In this document: in pieces, positions 31,723 to 42,693 of the stretch
How positions within the stretch are numbered: position 1 is the first letter of the stretch
Layout: each line of letters begins with the position of its first letter
Assembly (NCBI GenBank): GCA_022010015.1
Contig: CP091735.1
Coordinates: 558,001 to 622,000, forward strand
Length of the DNA stretch: 64,000 nucleotides
Source of the DNA: Clostridium sp.
Lineage (GTDB): Bacteria > Bacillota_I > Bacilli_A > Acholeplasmatales > Anaeroplasmataceae
Reading direction: 5' to 3'
Translations under genes and position numbers: made by a program
Notes under the pieces: generated by a model
Seen by the model: the letters and a program-made list of their open reading frames with translations, nothing else
Database searches by the model: none
Told to the model about the DNA's origin: nothing

Positions 31723-34620
31723 TAAACTAATTCTTTAACCTCTTCATTTTTATTTTTCTTTCTTCTAATTGAATTAGGATTTGGTAATGAATAATACGAG
31801 AAATATGCACTCGTAGCAACACCAATTGGAGAAATTTTTAAAGCATCAATAAACTTTTCACCAAATGTAGCTCCGTTTACAATTCCCATCTTTCTATAGC
31901 CAGTAAAAGTAGCTGTGTTAGTAATAAGACTAAATGCTCCTTGAAGTGCAGAGGCTCTATAATCAATATCACCATAGGAAATTTTTTGACCAATTGCATT
32001 ACCAGCGAAGCCACCTGCAAAAGATAAAACACATGCTACCGCAATAGCAGGCGCTCCTCCTGCAGCTCCAATTGCAACTGCAATACTTCCAACTGCACCA
32101 TCTATAAAGCCACCAGTAAATGCCCCTAAAAATGATTCATCTTCATTTCTACTACAAGCCGACGATAAACCCGTGAATAGTCCAGATACTAAGATACCAG
32201 CGCCTACTAATAAAGCGGATAATAAGCCAAAATTTCCCTTATCATCAATCATCATTACAGGATTATTATTACAATAGCTAAATAGATTGATATTACCTAT
32301 ATTGGTATTATCTAAATATTCTATTCTATCCATATTTAGCCATCTGCGCCAATATGCTACATAATATCTACTCTTACAATAATACATTCCTGATTCATTA
32401 TCATAATAATAGCCCTTATATCTAAATGGATTTAATTTGCCTAAGCTTAAATCTCCACTTATTTGTTTTTATGTTACCATAGCTATCATACTTATATGAT
32501 ACCATAAAGCTTACCACTATTATCAACTATTCCTAAAAATATTTTTTTGTTAATATCTCTTATATAATAATATTTAGTACTCTTATTTAAGATAAATCCA
32601 TATAGGCTTTGTTCCTCATCATATAAATAATCTATTAAGGCGTTATTTCTTTTGTTCCTCTACTAATTGATCATTTACATAAATATATTTTTATTACTAA
32701 GCCTTCACTATTTCTTTTTTTCAATTCTTAAGCCCTTATGATTATATTTATATTCATAATGATCATCAATATTATCATATTTTTATTAGCTTTCTTCCCT
32801 TATAGGTATAGGTATTCTCATCATAAGCTATTGGATTATTACTACTATCATAGGTTATTTCGTATCCTCCTACTGCCTTTTAATCTATCCTTTATTATTG
32901 GATCATAGTTAAATTCTAAGGCTCCAAATGTTAAAATATTACCATTATCATCATAAGTATAGCTTATATCATCTTCTTTAATTAAGAAGCCTTCCTTATT
33001 GTAGCTATATTCATGACTTCCAAATTTATCATCATTTATTTTTAATGATATTTCCTAATTCATCATAGCTATAACTTCTATTTAATTCAAAATCTAAGCC
33101 TCTTATCTGTTCATTTGTAATTCTTGTTTGATTATATTCATATTCATTTCTTAATACTATTTCTTTACCATTATATACTTCTTTATCTACAACTCTTCCT
33201 AAGGTATCATAGCCTGTTCTTTTTCCTATTAAATTCATTGCTTCATTTAATTTATTAATAGTTACATCCTCACAATATGATGCCCTCATACATAACATTC
33301 TTACATTTCCATATAATGCCTTATAATCATCTACTACTCCTAAATTTGTAATATTTGTTTCATGTGTAAATTTTTCTTCCTATTGATAATGTAAAATAGC
33401 TATATCTAAAATTAGTATTTACAATATGAATTTCTTCTTTATCATCTAATCTTATTCTAAATGTCATTTGATAATATTGTTTCGACTGGCTTGTCACATC
33501 AGTTTTTATATGATAATATTACATTATGCCAATTATTTAAGCTTAATGTTAGGCTTGTCCTAATTATTTTTTTCCATTATAATCTATCACTAATTTATTT
33601 TTCATTATCCTTATATAAGCCTAATAATCTTCCACTTGAATCCAAAGCTTCATATAAATAGCCTTTTATCTCTTACTACCTTAGTTTTTTTACACTTATT
33701 CCAATTGTTTCCTATTTCTGATAAGCTTGTTTTATATTTTAAGACATTTCCATCACTTACAAAGGCATAGCTATTTATATCCTCTTCATAATTAAAGCTT
33801 CTATCCTTATCATAGCCTGATACCTCTCTTAAATCAAAAGGCAAGTGGCTTTTTTTAATGAGGTTGAGGTAATACTATTCATTAACGGATATATTTCAAA
33901 CATATTAAGAATCTCATTATTTGTTATATTATTTACACCACTATAATTTACAGCTCGATTATTTTCATTTTCTATTACATAATCACTACTCATTTTGTAA
34001 TATTTTTAACATATCATCATATCTTAAGTAGTTTCTATTAGTAATTAATACACTGGAAATTTTTACCATTAAAATAATTACCTTCAATATTATCTTTTTT
34101 TCTTATGACCTAAATTATAAATTGGATTTAATCCAAGTCCTACATTTAATCTTGGATTTTTTTCTTTCTATAAATATCATAATTATTATTTAGCATTAAT
34201 AAATATTCACAAGCATCATCTAAATTTTTCATCTTCTCTATTAATAAAGCTTAACGCTACATAATTCCAGCTATTTTTTATAATTCCTGATAATTCTATT
34301 AAGCTATATTTTTACTCCACTATTATCTATTACCTCTAAATAGATTTTTTTCATTATTGTAATAAATACCAATAAATCCCTTTTTCTCCTGTTGAGAATA
34401 AATAGCTATTATTTAAAAATATTACTACTCTTAAACCAAAAAGCCTACAAAGCCACATTCTAAATTATAAGGACAATTAACATCTAACTTATAGCTTAAT
34501 TTATGACTACTATCTACACTTACATATTCTATTACTCCCTCTTTTTTTACCTCTAGGCTTTGAATTGGCACTAGCTTTTTTTATTTTTTTAATTTTCTAA
34601 AATATTATTTCCTACATAAT
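31713..34620 (-). CDS. RHS/YD-repeat gene copy A, lacking its N-terminal third; tip A
   Basis: Carries the same core as the long gene at 54653-59946 but begins at about codon 770 of it, with no start codon or ribosome site, so it is probably silent. The core ends in NPFRYKGYYYDNESGMYYCK and SYCNNNPVMMIDDKGN. Directly behind GN the sequence changes to tip A: a Gly/Ala-rich hydrophobic region (LLSALLVGAGILVSGLFTGL, GAVGSIAVAIGAAGGAPAIA) and a basic end (NSIRRKKNKNEEVKELVYDI). No known toxin domain recognised. Core frames break at many runs; the tip is intact. Confidence 0.75.
32232..34620 (-). repeat. Long direct repeat, copy A of RHS core
   Basis: Near-identical to 55269-57640 over about 2.4 kb. 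It stops being similar at the tip junction (MMIDDKGN codons) on one side and at CCTACA (34611-34616 / 57631-57636) on the other. Apart from a few base changes the copies differ mainly in A/T run lengths: for example CCTAAAAATATTTTTTTG here (32532-32549) against CCTAAAATATTTTTG in the other copy. Confidence 0.9.
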
Positions 34621-34766
34621 ATGAACTTTTTATATTCATTTAAAACTGAAGATATTATAAACAATCCCAAGGAGTATGAAAGCTTAGTGACCTATTTGAA
34701 GTCAAAAAAATGTTTATTATTTAAAATATATAATGCCTTTTAAAAAAATATATACATCATAAAAAA

Positions 34767-34800
34767 ACCTCTATTAGATAAAATGTCCAATAGAGGTTTT
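34767..34800. terminator. Terminator
   Basis: Stem AACCTCTATT (34767-34776) with AATAGAGGTT (34789-34798) and flanking A and T runs. It ends the Ser-rich lipoprotein gene on the minus strand. The stretch 34620-34766 contains only a short plus-strand open frame from 34621 (about 40 codons, unrecognised), probably a leftover. Confidence 0.75.
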
Positions 34801-34802
34801 TG

Positions 34803-36069
34803 TTAAATTGATTTAATTGTACTTTCAATTGGAAATACCTTCCAACCATGATTTTGAGAATCAAATTGATATAATGAGCAATACATACTTACCTTTGTTT
34901 CATTCATATAATAATTAGACAATATGCTACTATCAACATTTAAATGATTCATTAAATAAATACCTTTTAATGGATGTTTTTTTATTCCTGTATCTGATAA
35001 TGTATTATTGCTATTATCAGTCATTCCATAATAATAAGCATTTGTTTCTACTATCATCTATATTAATATATCCTGATACTAAATAAAGAGTAGAAAAAAA
35101 TCATCATAGCCTGGATCTTTCATATTATTTGATAGGTGATACCAACCTGCAAAAATATGATGGATTAACTGCTTTTTGCATTGCTATAATCAATATTAAT
35201 TGTTTTTTTAGCTGATTTTAAATCTAAAAAGTAATACCGCAGGTGCGCCATTTTTTTATTGATATAATTCCAGTAACAATAAATTCCTTTATCAAGATCT
35301 GTGAAGCCATCACAAATCTTTTTTTCTGATATTATAGTTATTATATTTTTTTGTTATCATATAAAACTGCCTTACTATTAGAATCAGAACGATCAGTAGC
35401 TATAACAACACCATTAAAGGTAACAATATTGCCTACACCATTTTTTTCTTGTTGGTAAGGCTTACATTTTTTTAATATCATTATAAACCTCACCAATACT
35501 ATTACATTTTTTTCGTTAAATTAGCAAAAATCAAATGTTTCTGGTGTTGATGTTATATTTTCGATTTTTTCATAAGCTATTTCTATTTGATTATTGTTTT
35601 TAGTTACACTACCTTCCACACTGTAATAACAATTTAAATATCTATTTTTTAAATGGGTAGTAAAATCACCGGATTTAACTCTAACATTTATATAAGCACT
35701 ATCATCAGCAAATAGCATTAGCTTATCCATATTATCAGTTATAAGCTTCAAATACATACCATCAAAATTCACTTTAATTCCAATCTCTCCTTCATTTAAG
35801 GTAGAGCCTATTGTTAAAATTTCTTTAATACTATAGCTAACATTTAAATCACTTGAGCTACTTAGTATTGTAGTAGTACTAGCTGTTTTGTTAGAACTAC
35901 TTGATGTACTACTATTAATACTTGAAGAAATACTAGAACTTATCGAACTACTTGATTCTTTTTATAGTAGTAGTCTTTGATGGAATAATTGAATTTTTTT
36001 ATTATTACCACAAGCCGTAATTACAAATAAGAGCATAATAATTGCAATAAAATAATTGATTTTTTTCAT
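34803..36069 (-). CDS. Ser-rich lipoprotein of unknown function
   Basis: Signal peptide MKKINYFIAIIMLLFVITAC with lipobox ITAC, then a Ser-rich linker (SSSSISSSISSSINSSTSSS) like that of the pectate lyase at 16551. The rest is beta-rich and unrecognised: VKVNFDGMYLKLITDNMDKL, GDFTTHLKNRYLNCYYSVEG, GNIVTFNGVVIATDRSDSNS. The C-terminal part mentions no catalytic motif I know. Probably an anchored surface protein. Restored length about 415 residues; breaks near 35085-35350, 35450-35510, 35960 and 35995. Confidence 0.65.
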
Positions 36070-36212
36070 ATCTTAACCTCACATATATAAAATTATATAC
36101 TCATTCCTTTTAATTTTTAAAAAGATAAATTATTGAAACTAAAAGATTTTTTTGGTAAAATTTAAATATAGATTTACGCTTTTAAATGAAAAAAAGAAGG
36201 AATTTTTTTAAT

Positions 36213-36320
36213 ATGCGTAAAAAAACAAATTGTTTGTTATTATTAATTCTTTATTAATAACCTCAGACTGTTGTTTGTCAACAGTTTGAGATGGAATCCT
36301 AAATGGATTCCTCTTTTTTT
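36213..36320 (+). promoter_or_regulatory. Leader region with short ORF and two hairpins
   Basis: In the gene-free stretch 36070-36413 an ATG at 36213 (after AAGGAA) starts either a 14-codon frame (MRKKTNCLLLLILY) or, if the 7-base A run is read as 5, a 24-codon frame ending SDCCLSTV. It runs into a hairpin CTGTTG / CAACAG (36269-36285). A second hairpin GGAATCC / GGATTCC with a T tract follows (36293-36318) and looks like a terminator. Together this looks like a leader or attenuator ahead of the GGDEF-EAL pair. Nothing else is seen in the stretch. Confidence 0.4.
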
Positions 36321-36413
36321 CTTCGTGAATTATAAGTGAAATTTATTACATTATATTTAGATTTTTAATAAAATTATGGTATAATTGATTAAAGATTATT
36401 AAGGAGAATGACT

Positions 36414-38790
36414 ATGAGATTTAAAGATTTAAGGCTTCATATTTTTATCACTATTTTTTTAATTATTTTATATGTCTTTTTTTCCTTTATGTTTTTATTT
36501 AATAACTACAAATGGAATTACCTCTTCTTCAGCAATTTCTCAGGCTGAAACATTTTTGGCAAACGAAGATTATAGAAGCAAATACAAATATTGATTATTA
36601 TTTAAATGCCGTTAAAAAAACAATGTAGATACAGATATTAACTATTTAGAGGATATAAATACAAATATTTTTTTGAAGATAAAAAAATTATTTAATAACA
36701 CCATATAATAATATAGATACTACATCAACTAATACTACATCATATTTATTTATTAAAAAAATGATGAAACGATTGCCTATGTATCATTAGAAAAAAATAT
36801 TTACAACCTATAATAATGATGAAAGCTTCTTCTTATATAATGAAAATGGAGAAATTCTTTATTCAAACAAAGCAAATTATAAAAACTAAAACTATTGCCG
36901 ATTATTTTTAGTATTAATCCCACAAATTATAATGACTACAAAGCTAAGCTAGATAAAGGAATAGTTATTTCTAAGGAATACAATAATTTATTCTTTGCTT
37001 ATCATATTGATAGCTTTGGAAATACCTTAGGTACTGATAAGCTTCATCAGCAATCACTTATTTTCTATAGTGGAGCATTTGTTGTTTTATTACTATCATT
37101 TTTCATTATTTTACTAGGATTTAAAAAAGCCTCACGTTTAATTTTAATTGATAAGCATAATTACAATCGTGCTAAATCAATTGTAATTAAGGTAAATAAA
37201 AAAGGAAAGATTATTTTTGTTAATAAAGTGTTTAAAGCTTTATTCAATTATGAAAGCTTCGTTAAAAGTATAAATGATTTTCAAGCGATTGGATCATCAA
37301 TTACCCAGTGTATAAAAAAGGAACAAAGCTTTATCGCAACTATCAATCATAATGGTCAGGACTATTATTTATCACTTGCTTCAATATATTCTCATGGCTG
37401 TTATTATCTGATTGGTTTTGATGATACTAAGCAATATATCAATAATCAATATTTATTACAAATGCTAAGTAAAAAAACACCTTAACAAACCTAGATAATT
37501 CATTATCCTTAACAGCTAATTATATGGATATCCTCGATTTAAGCAAAACTGAATATATTTCATTAGCCTTAATAAATATTGTTGGCTTTAGAGAAACAAA
37601 CAAGGTATTTGGTAGAAGAATTGGCGATCAAATTCTAATTGCTTTTGCAAGATTACTAGAAGATAAATTCAAAGGTATGAAGATTTACCATATGGATGCT
37701 GACAGATTTTGTGTTGTCTTCCACCATCATGAGGCAAGAGTAGCTCAAGAGCTATGTAACGAATTAATTCTCACTCTAAAAACACCTCTTCTTGTTCAAA
37801 ACAATCATATCTTCGTTCGTGTAAAAATTGGTATTTATCATATGGATTCACCAGCTACTCTTTCATTAGAGGACGCAAAAAACAAATTAGACATTTCATT
37901 ACAAAGAGCTATGAATACCGCAACAAAGGACATAATTGTCTACGACTATACTATCGAAAATTATGTTAATGAAAGTAATAAAATGGAACGAGACCTACTA
38001 GAAGCTATCAATAAGCATGAATTTGAAATGTATTTTTCAACCTCAATATGATATCTTTGCTGAAAGAATTGTTAGCTTTGAGGCTTTAATTAGATGGAAT
38101 AATCCTCTTTATTCTAGACAATCTCCCCAAATATTCATCGAGATGGCTGAGCATAACGGCTTTATTCTAGAAATTGGTAAATTTGTAATTGAAGAATCAT
38201 TTAAGGCAGCTAAAAAGCTTGAGCCCTATAACTGTCATGTTTCTATCAACGTATCACCTGCCCAGCTATTACAAGCAGGATTTGTTAGTGACATAATCTC
38301 CGAATTTAATAAAAATGAGCTTAAGCCTGGAAGCATTGCCATTGAAATTACTGAAACCTTCGTTATGGAAAACTTTGATGTAATGCTTGAAAAGCTTGAT
38401 AGCTTAAAGCGTCAAGGCTTTAGTATTCACCTAGATGATTTTGGTACTGGTTATTCCTCATTATTATATTTAAAGGAATTACCAGCCGATGTATTAAAAA
38501 AATTGATAAGGAATTTACTAATGGAATAGAATCTGATAAATATTCCTTAACAATGGTTGATCATATATGTAAGATTGGTAATGATTTAGGTCTAGATATA
38601 ATTTGTGAAGGTGTTGAAACAGAAACCCAAAAAGGCCTTGTTAAAGAAAATGAATTGTAGAATAATTCAAGGTTGGCTAATTGGTAAAGCAATGCAGCTT
38701 GATAAAGCCATTGAATTAATTCATAAGCTTAATATTGAATCACCAAAAGCACCTGAGAAAAAAACAACGAAAAGGAAAGGAAGTAAATAA
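36414..38790 (+). CDS. Membrane GGDEF-EAL protein with intact EAL domain
   Basis: Probable c-di-GMP phosphodiesterase. The N-terminal helix (FLIILYVFFSFMFLF), an outside sensor domain (TDINYLEDINTNIF) and a second helix (GAFVVLLLSFFIILLGF) are followed by a PAS-like segment. The GGDEF domain is degenerate (HMDADRFCVVF in place of GGDEF). The EAL domain keeps its key residues: FEALIRW, INVSP, EITET, HLDDFGTGYSSL, DVLKIDKEF and CEGVET. Restored length about 785 residues. Start follows AAGGAG. Breaks near 36455, 36615, 36672, 36770, 37470, 38034, 38495 and 38650. Two bases precede the next start. Confidence 0.88.
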
Positions 38791-38792
38791 AT

Positions 38793-40424
38793 ATGCTAGT
38801 AATAAGTGATACTACCTATATGTTCTTTACTATTTTAGCAATTATAGTGGCAATTTTGCTGATAGTAGGAATCTTCTTCTTAATTAAGCATAATATGAAA
38901 AGATATTCTGAGGAATCAAATGTTATTTTTAAATGATGCTCTATCAAAAACTCAAATTAAAAAGAACCGCAACTAAATATATCAGCAAGGTTGGTGTTTA
39001 TGGAGCTTGTTCTTTCTTATATGTTGACCTTGATGCCTTTAGTGATTTAAATGAATTGTTAGGTCGTAAGGCCTGTGATGAAATACTAAAGCAGGTAGCC
39101 TTAAAGATTGTTAGAGTTTTACCTTTTAATGCATCTATATCTTTATAGAATAACGATTAATTCTGAATATTCATTAAAATACAAAAATGATAAGGATTAC
39201 CTAGAGAAAATTGCCAAAAAGGTTTGTGAAAGTGTTAATACTGAATATCATGTAACAGTTGCTGCTGATATCAATCTAACATGTAGTGTTGGTTGTGCAA
39301 CCTATCCACTTTGTGGTACAACATTTAATGAATTATTAACAAATCTTGAACTTGCAACCTATATTTCTAAAAGAGATGGTGGAAATAAATTTACTACCTA
39401 CTACTCAACATTATCAAGTGAGGAGCAAGAAAATTACGAATTCTATCTTGAAATTAAGAAAGCTATTAAGAATAAGGAATTCGTATTGTACTATCAACCG
39501 ATGATTAATATCGATAAGAATACAATATTTGGTGCTGAAGCCCTAATGCGTTGGAATCACCCAACTCAAGGTATTGTTTCACCCGCTAAATTCATTCCTA
39601 TTTTGGAGCAATCAGGAGATATTCGTTGGGTTGGTGAATGGGGCATTGAAATGCTTGTTAAAGAATATTTATCATTATCATCTAAATATCCAGAATTTGA
39701 TATCAAGCTATCACTAAACCTATCTACTAAACAGCTACTTGATCAGCATCTATCACAACAATTTATTGATATTGTTAAAAAATATGGTGTTGAACCAAAC
39801 CACTTCATGCTAGAGGTTGGTGAATACACAGCCTATGATCGTTTAGGACAGGTTAAAAATAACCTTTTAAAATTAAGAGACTATGGCTTCCTTGTAGCTG
39901 TTGATGGATTTGACCTAGATGAAACAGCATTAACAGATATCGAGCGTGCACCAATTGATATTATCAAGCTAGATCGTAGCTTCCTTGCTGAAAATACTAA
40001 ACAAAGCATTAAGGAAAAATTCGTTGCTTTACTTGTTGAATATGCAAAGAATTACGATCACGAGTTAATTTGTGAGGGAGTAGAAAATCAAGAAATGGTT
40101 GACTACATTAAAGCTCATAACATTAACTATGCTCAAGGATACTTCTATTCTAAGCCTATGAGTGTTGAGGATTTTGATTCATATATTGCTAATCGTAAAT
40201 GGCGTGATGTTAATAAGGCTCAATATATGGAAACTAGCATTCCTGCTAAAGAAGAGGTTAAGGCAGCAACTACACCAGCTCCAGAAAAGCCACAAGAAAG
40301 CTTTACTACTGCTGAAAAAACAGTTGCACCTACACCAACTCCAGAAGTTAAAAAGGATGATACCTTGGATTTCCTTGAGGGTATTGATGATAACCCATTC
40401 AATGATGAGGAAGATAAAAACTAA
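38793..40424 (+). CDS. Degenerate GGDEF-EAL protein, likely c-di-GMP receptor
   Basis: One N-terminal helix (MFFTILAIIVAILLIVGIFF), then GGDEF and EAL folds that have both lost catalytic features. The GGDEF position reads YLYRINSEY. In EAL, AEALMRW, LSLNLST, IKLDRSFL and CEGVEN remain, but DDFG is changed to AVDGFD, losing one metal-binding Asp. Such domains usually bind c-di-GMP and pass a signal on. A Pro-rich tail (PAPEKPQESF, APTPTPEVKK) ends in an acidic segment (FLEGIDDNPFNDEEDKN) that may contact a partner. Cotranscribed with the active partner gene 2 bases upstream. Breaks at 38928 and 39138. Confidence 0.85.
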
Positions 40425-40457
40425 AAAAATAGAGGACACAATGTGCCCTCATATTTA

Positions 40458-40484
40458 TACCATTATTCAATTAATGGTATTTTT
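40458..40484 (+). terminator. Terminator after the GGDEF-EAL pair
   Basis: Stem ATACCATTA with TTAATGGTAT (40456-40480) followed by TTTTATTC. A weaker hairpin precedes it at 40431-40450. Confidence 0.7.
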
Positions 40485-41915
40485 ATTCTTCTTTTGACTC
40501 GACAGCTTCTCCTGCTGTTTCATCTTCCTTTTTATCCTTTAAGATTAAATTTAAGAAAATACCTAAAATCATTGCAACTGCTGTTGAAGTTATTTTTTTA
40601 CTGTATAAGCTTCAGGAGTTCCACCAAAGCCAAATACAAGTCCACCAATACCAGCTACAAGAATAACTGAAGCAATCATAATATTCTTAGTAACATTAAA
40701 ATCAACATGATCCTTTATAAGCATTTTTACACCACTTGAAGCAATAAAGCCATAAAGAATAAGGCTTACACCACCTGTAATACAAGCAGGAATAGTTTCA
40801 AGCAAAGTAGTAAGAGGTGCAAACATACCTAAAACAATTGACATAATTGCCGCAAATATTACTACACTAACAGAAGCAATTTTGCTTACACCAATAACAG
40901 CAACATTTTCACCATATGTTGTATTAGCAGCACCACAAATACAGCCAGATACTGCTGTAGCAACACCATCACCAATTAATGTTCTAGTTAAACCAGGCTC
41001 TTTACCTAATAAATCTCGACCAAGAATATTACTTAAATTCTTATGATCTCCGATATGCTCAGCTATTGTTACTAAAGCAACAGGGATAAATAATAAGCAA
41101 ACACTTCCAAATGTTGAACCATCAAATATTCTATTTTGATTCCAAGCACGTCTAAACATCCAATCAGTAGTAATCCAAGCATCAATACTACCCCAGTCCT
41201 TTTTAAATATGCTAAAATCAATTACGCGCATAAATTCAAGACCATCAATATAACTAAATAAAGTTAAAATAACAGCAAATAAATAAGCACCTACCATACC
41301 AATAACAAAAGGTATAAGCTTAATTGTTTTCTTACCATAATGAGCTGCAAGAGCAGTTGTTACACAAGCAACAAGACCAACAAGCACACTTACAAAGGTA
41401 TAACGCCAATCGATATTTTCCGTAGCAGTTTTAATTGCTGCTGTTCCACCTGTAACATTGCTTACAGCACTAGTAGCAAGGCTTAAACCAATTACCATAA
41501 TGATTGGTCCAATAACTACAGGAGGTAATAGCTTATTTAACCACGCTGTACTAGTCTTCTTAATAATAAGAGCAATAACAACATAAATAACACCAACAAG
41601 TAGCATACCAACTATTACAGCAATATAATTAGGTGTAATAGGCTCAAGTGCATTTTTAACACCACCAAGGGTTAAAGCACTAAACATAGGTGATAAATAA
41701 GCAAATGAGCTACTAAGAAATACTGGTGATTTCTTTTTAGTGGCAAAAACATAAATTAATGTTCCTACACCAGCAGCAACGATTGTCGCTCCTAAAGGAA
41801 GCCCTGTTAACAAAGGTACTGTAATACAGGCAACAAGCATTGCTAAAACATGCTGAATACCAAATAAGAACCAATCTCTTTTACGTTTTGGACTTTCTTC
41901 TACATCAATAACCAT
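40483..41915 (-). CDS. uraA: Uracil/xanthine permease
   Basis: Nucleobase:cation symporter of the NCS2 family, fourteen helices. Family motifs: GIQHVLAMLVACITVPLL at the N-terminus, a central NTTYGENVAVIGVSKIASV (the NCS2 motif with the Asn-Thr-Thr-x-x-Glu pattern) and the amphipathic GGVSLILYGFIASSGVK. Restored length about 477 residues. A break at 40591-40597 (7 T, 5 expected) cuts off the last helix and the acidic tail (KDKKEDETAGEAVESKEE). Uracil rather than xanthine is supported by the PyrR-type leader in front. Confidence 0.92.
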
Positions 41916-41974
41916 CTTATTTTTGTTCCATATTAAATTTTTATATTCTCTCTCTTTCTTATATTTCTAAAGAA

Positions 41975-42055
41975 AAAAACTGACTATAAAATAGTCAGCA
42001 TAAAAAAACGTAAATAATAAATCCTTTAGTTTCTCTGAACTATTTTTAAGGCTTA
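41975..42055 (-). promoter_or_regulatory. PyrR-type attenuation leader of the uracil permease
   Basis: On the minus strand a hairpin TAGTT-CAGAGA-AACTA with outer stem CCTT/AAGG (42023-42051) matches the PyrR-binding loop type (CAGAGA). About 25 bases later an intrinsic terminator CTGACTAT / ATAGTCAG with a T run (41972-41998) precedes the gene. With UMP bound, PyrR would favour the terminator. Loop and order of elements are seen; the pairing of an antiterminator was not computed. Confidence 0.7.
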
Positions 42056-42106
42056 TTTTCTTTATTTAAAAATAATATCACAATAATATACATATTTCAA
42101 GAAAAA

Positions 42107-42128
42107 AAAGGAGAAATCTCCTTTATTT
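42107..42128 (-). terminator. Terminator after pth
   Basis: Stem AAAGGAGA / TCTCCTTT (42107-42125) with a T run on the minus strand, directly at the pth stop. Confidence 0.75.
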
Positions 42129-42693
42129 CTTTTGAATATTTAGATGCAATCTTATAAAAAAATCAACTTCATGAATAAAATCATTAACAGCTAAATAAGC
42201 TTGTTCCTTAGCTTCATTTATTAATGCAAGCTCAGATTCAGGAAATTTTTGTAAAACATAATCAACAACAGGAATCACACTACTTCTTCCAATTCCTATT
42301 TTTAATTCTTTTAAAATTTTCACTATGAATATGAATGGCAATATTCTTTAAACCATTATGACCACCAGCTGAACCACTATCACGAAGTCTTACACGACCA
42401 GGATGAGAATCAAGATCATCAGAAATTACAATTATATCCTCAAGAGGAATCTTATAATAATTGCACACCGCAAGTACTGCTTCACCTGATAAATTCATAT
42501 AGGTCATAGGCTTCATTAAAATAGCCTTAAAGCCATCAACATTAATACGAGCTAAAACACATTTTAAGCTTGTATCTAATGAAAAGCTAGCATTATATTT
42601 AGCTGCAATATAATCTAGGCAAATAAAGCCTGTATTATGCCTTGTACCTTCATATTCCTTAGTAGGATTACCAAGTCCAACAATTAATTTCAT
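42123..42693 (-). CDS. pth: Peptidyl-tRNA hydrolase
   Basis: Frees tRNA from prematurely released peptidyl-tRNA. It begins KLIVGLGNPTKEYEGTRHNT with the catalytic His in TRHNTGF. MKPMTYMNLSGEAV, ISDDLDSHPGRVRLRDSGSAGGHNGLK are the other conserved segments (substrate Asn, catalytic Asp). About 190 residues. One break at 42312-42316 (GENFKRIKIGIGR expected). The exact C-terminus depends on a 7-base run at 42155. The start follows the prs stop without a gap. Confidence 0.95.

Noticed and set aside
31713..34620. Prophage tail or conjugative element as the source of the RHS region
   Set aside because: No phage structural, lysis or conjugation genes nearby; YD-type repeats and tip-immunity pairs fit a polymorphic toxin better.
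34621..34743. Short plus-strand frame beginning MNFLYSFKTEDIINNPKEYE
   Set aside because: About 40 codons, no ribosome site, no recognised family; lies exactly where the RHS copy breaks off and is probably junction debris.
40179..40497. Several open frames in both directions over the Pro-rich tail of the second GGDEF-EAL protein
   Set aside because: Shadows of a repetitive, low-complexity coding region; the real frame continues to 40424 followed by a terminator.
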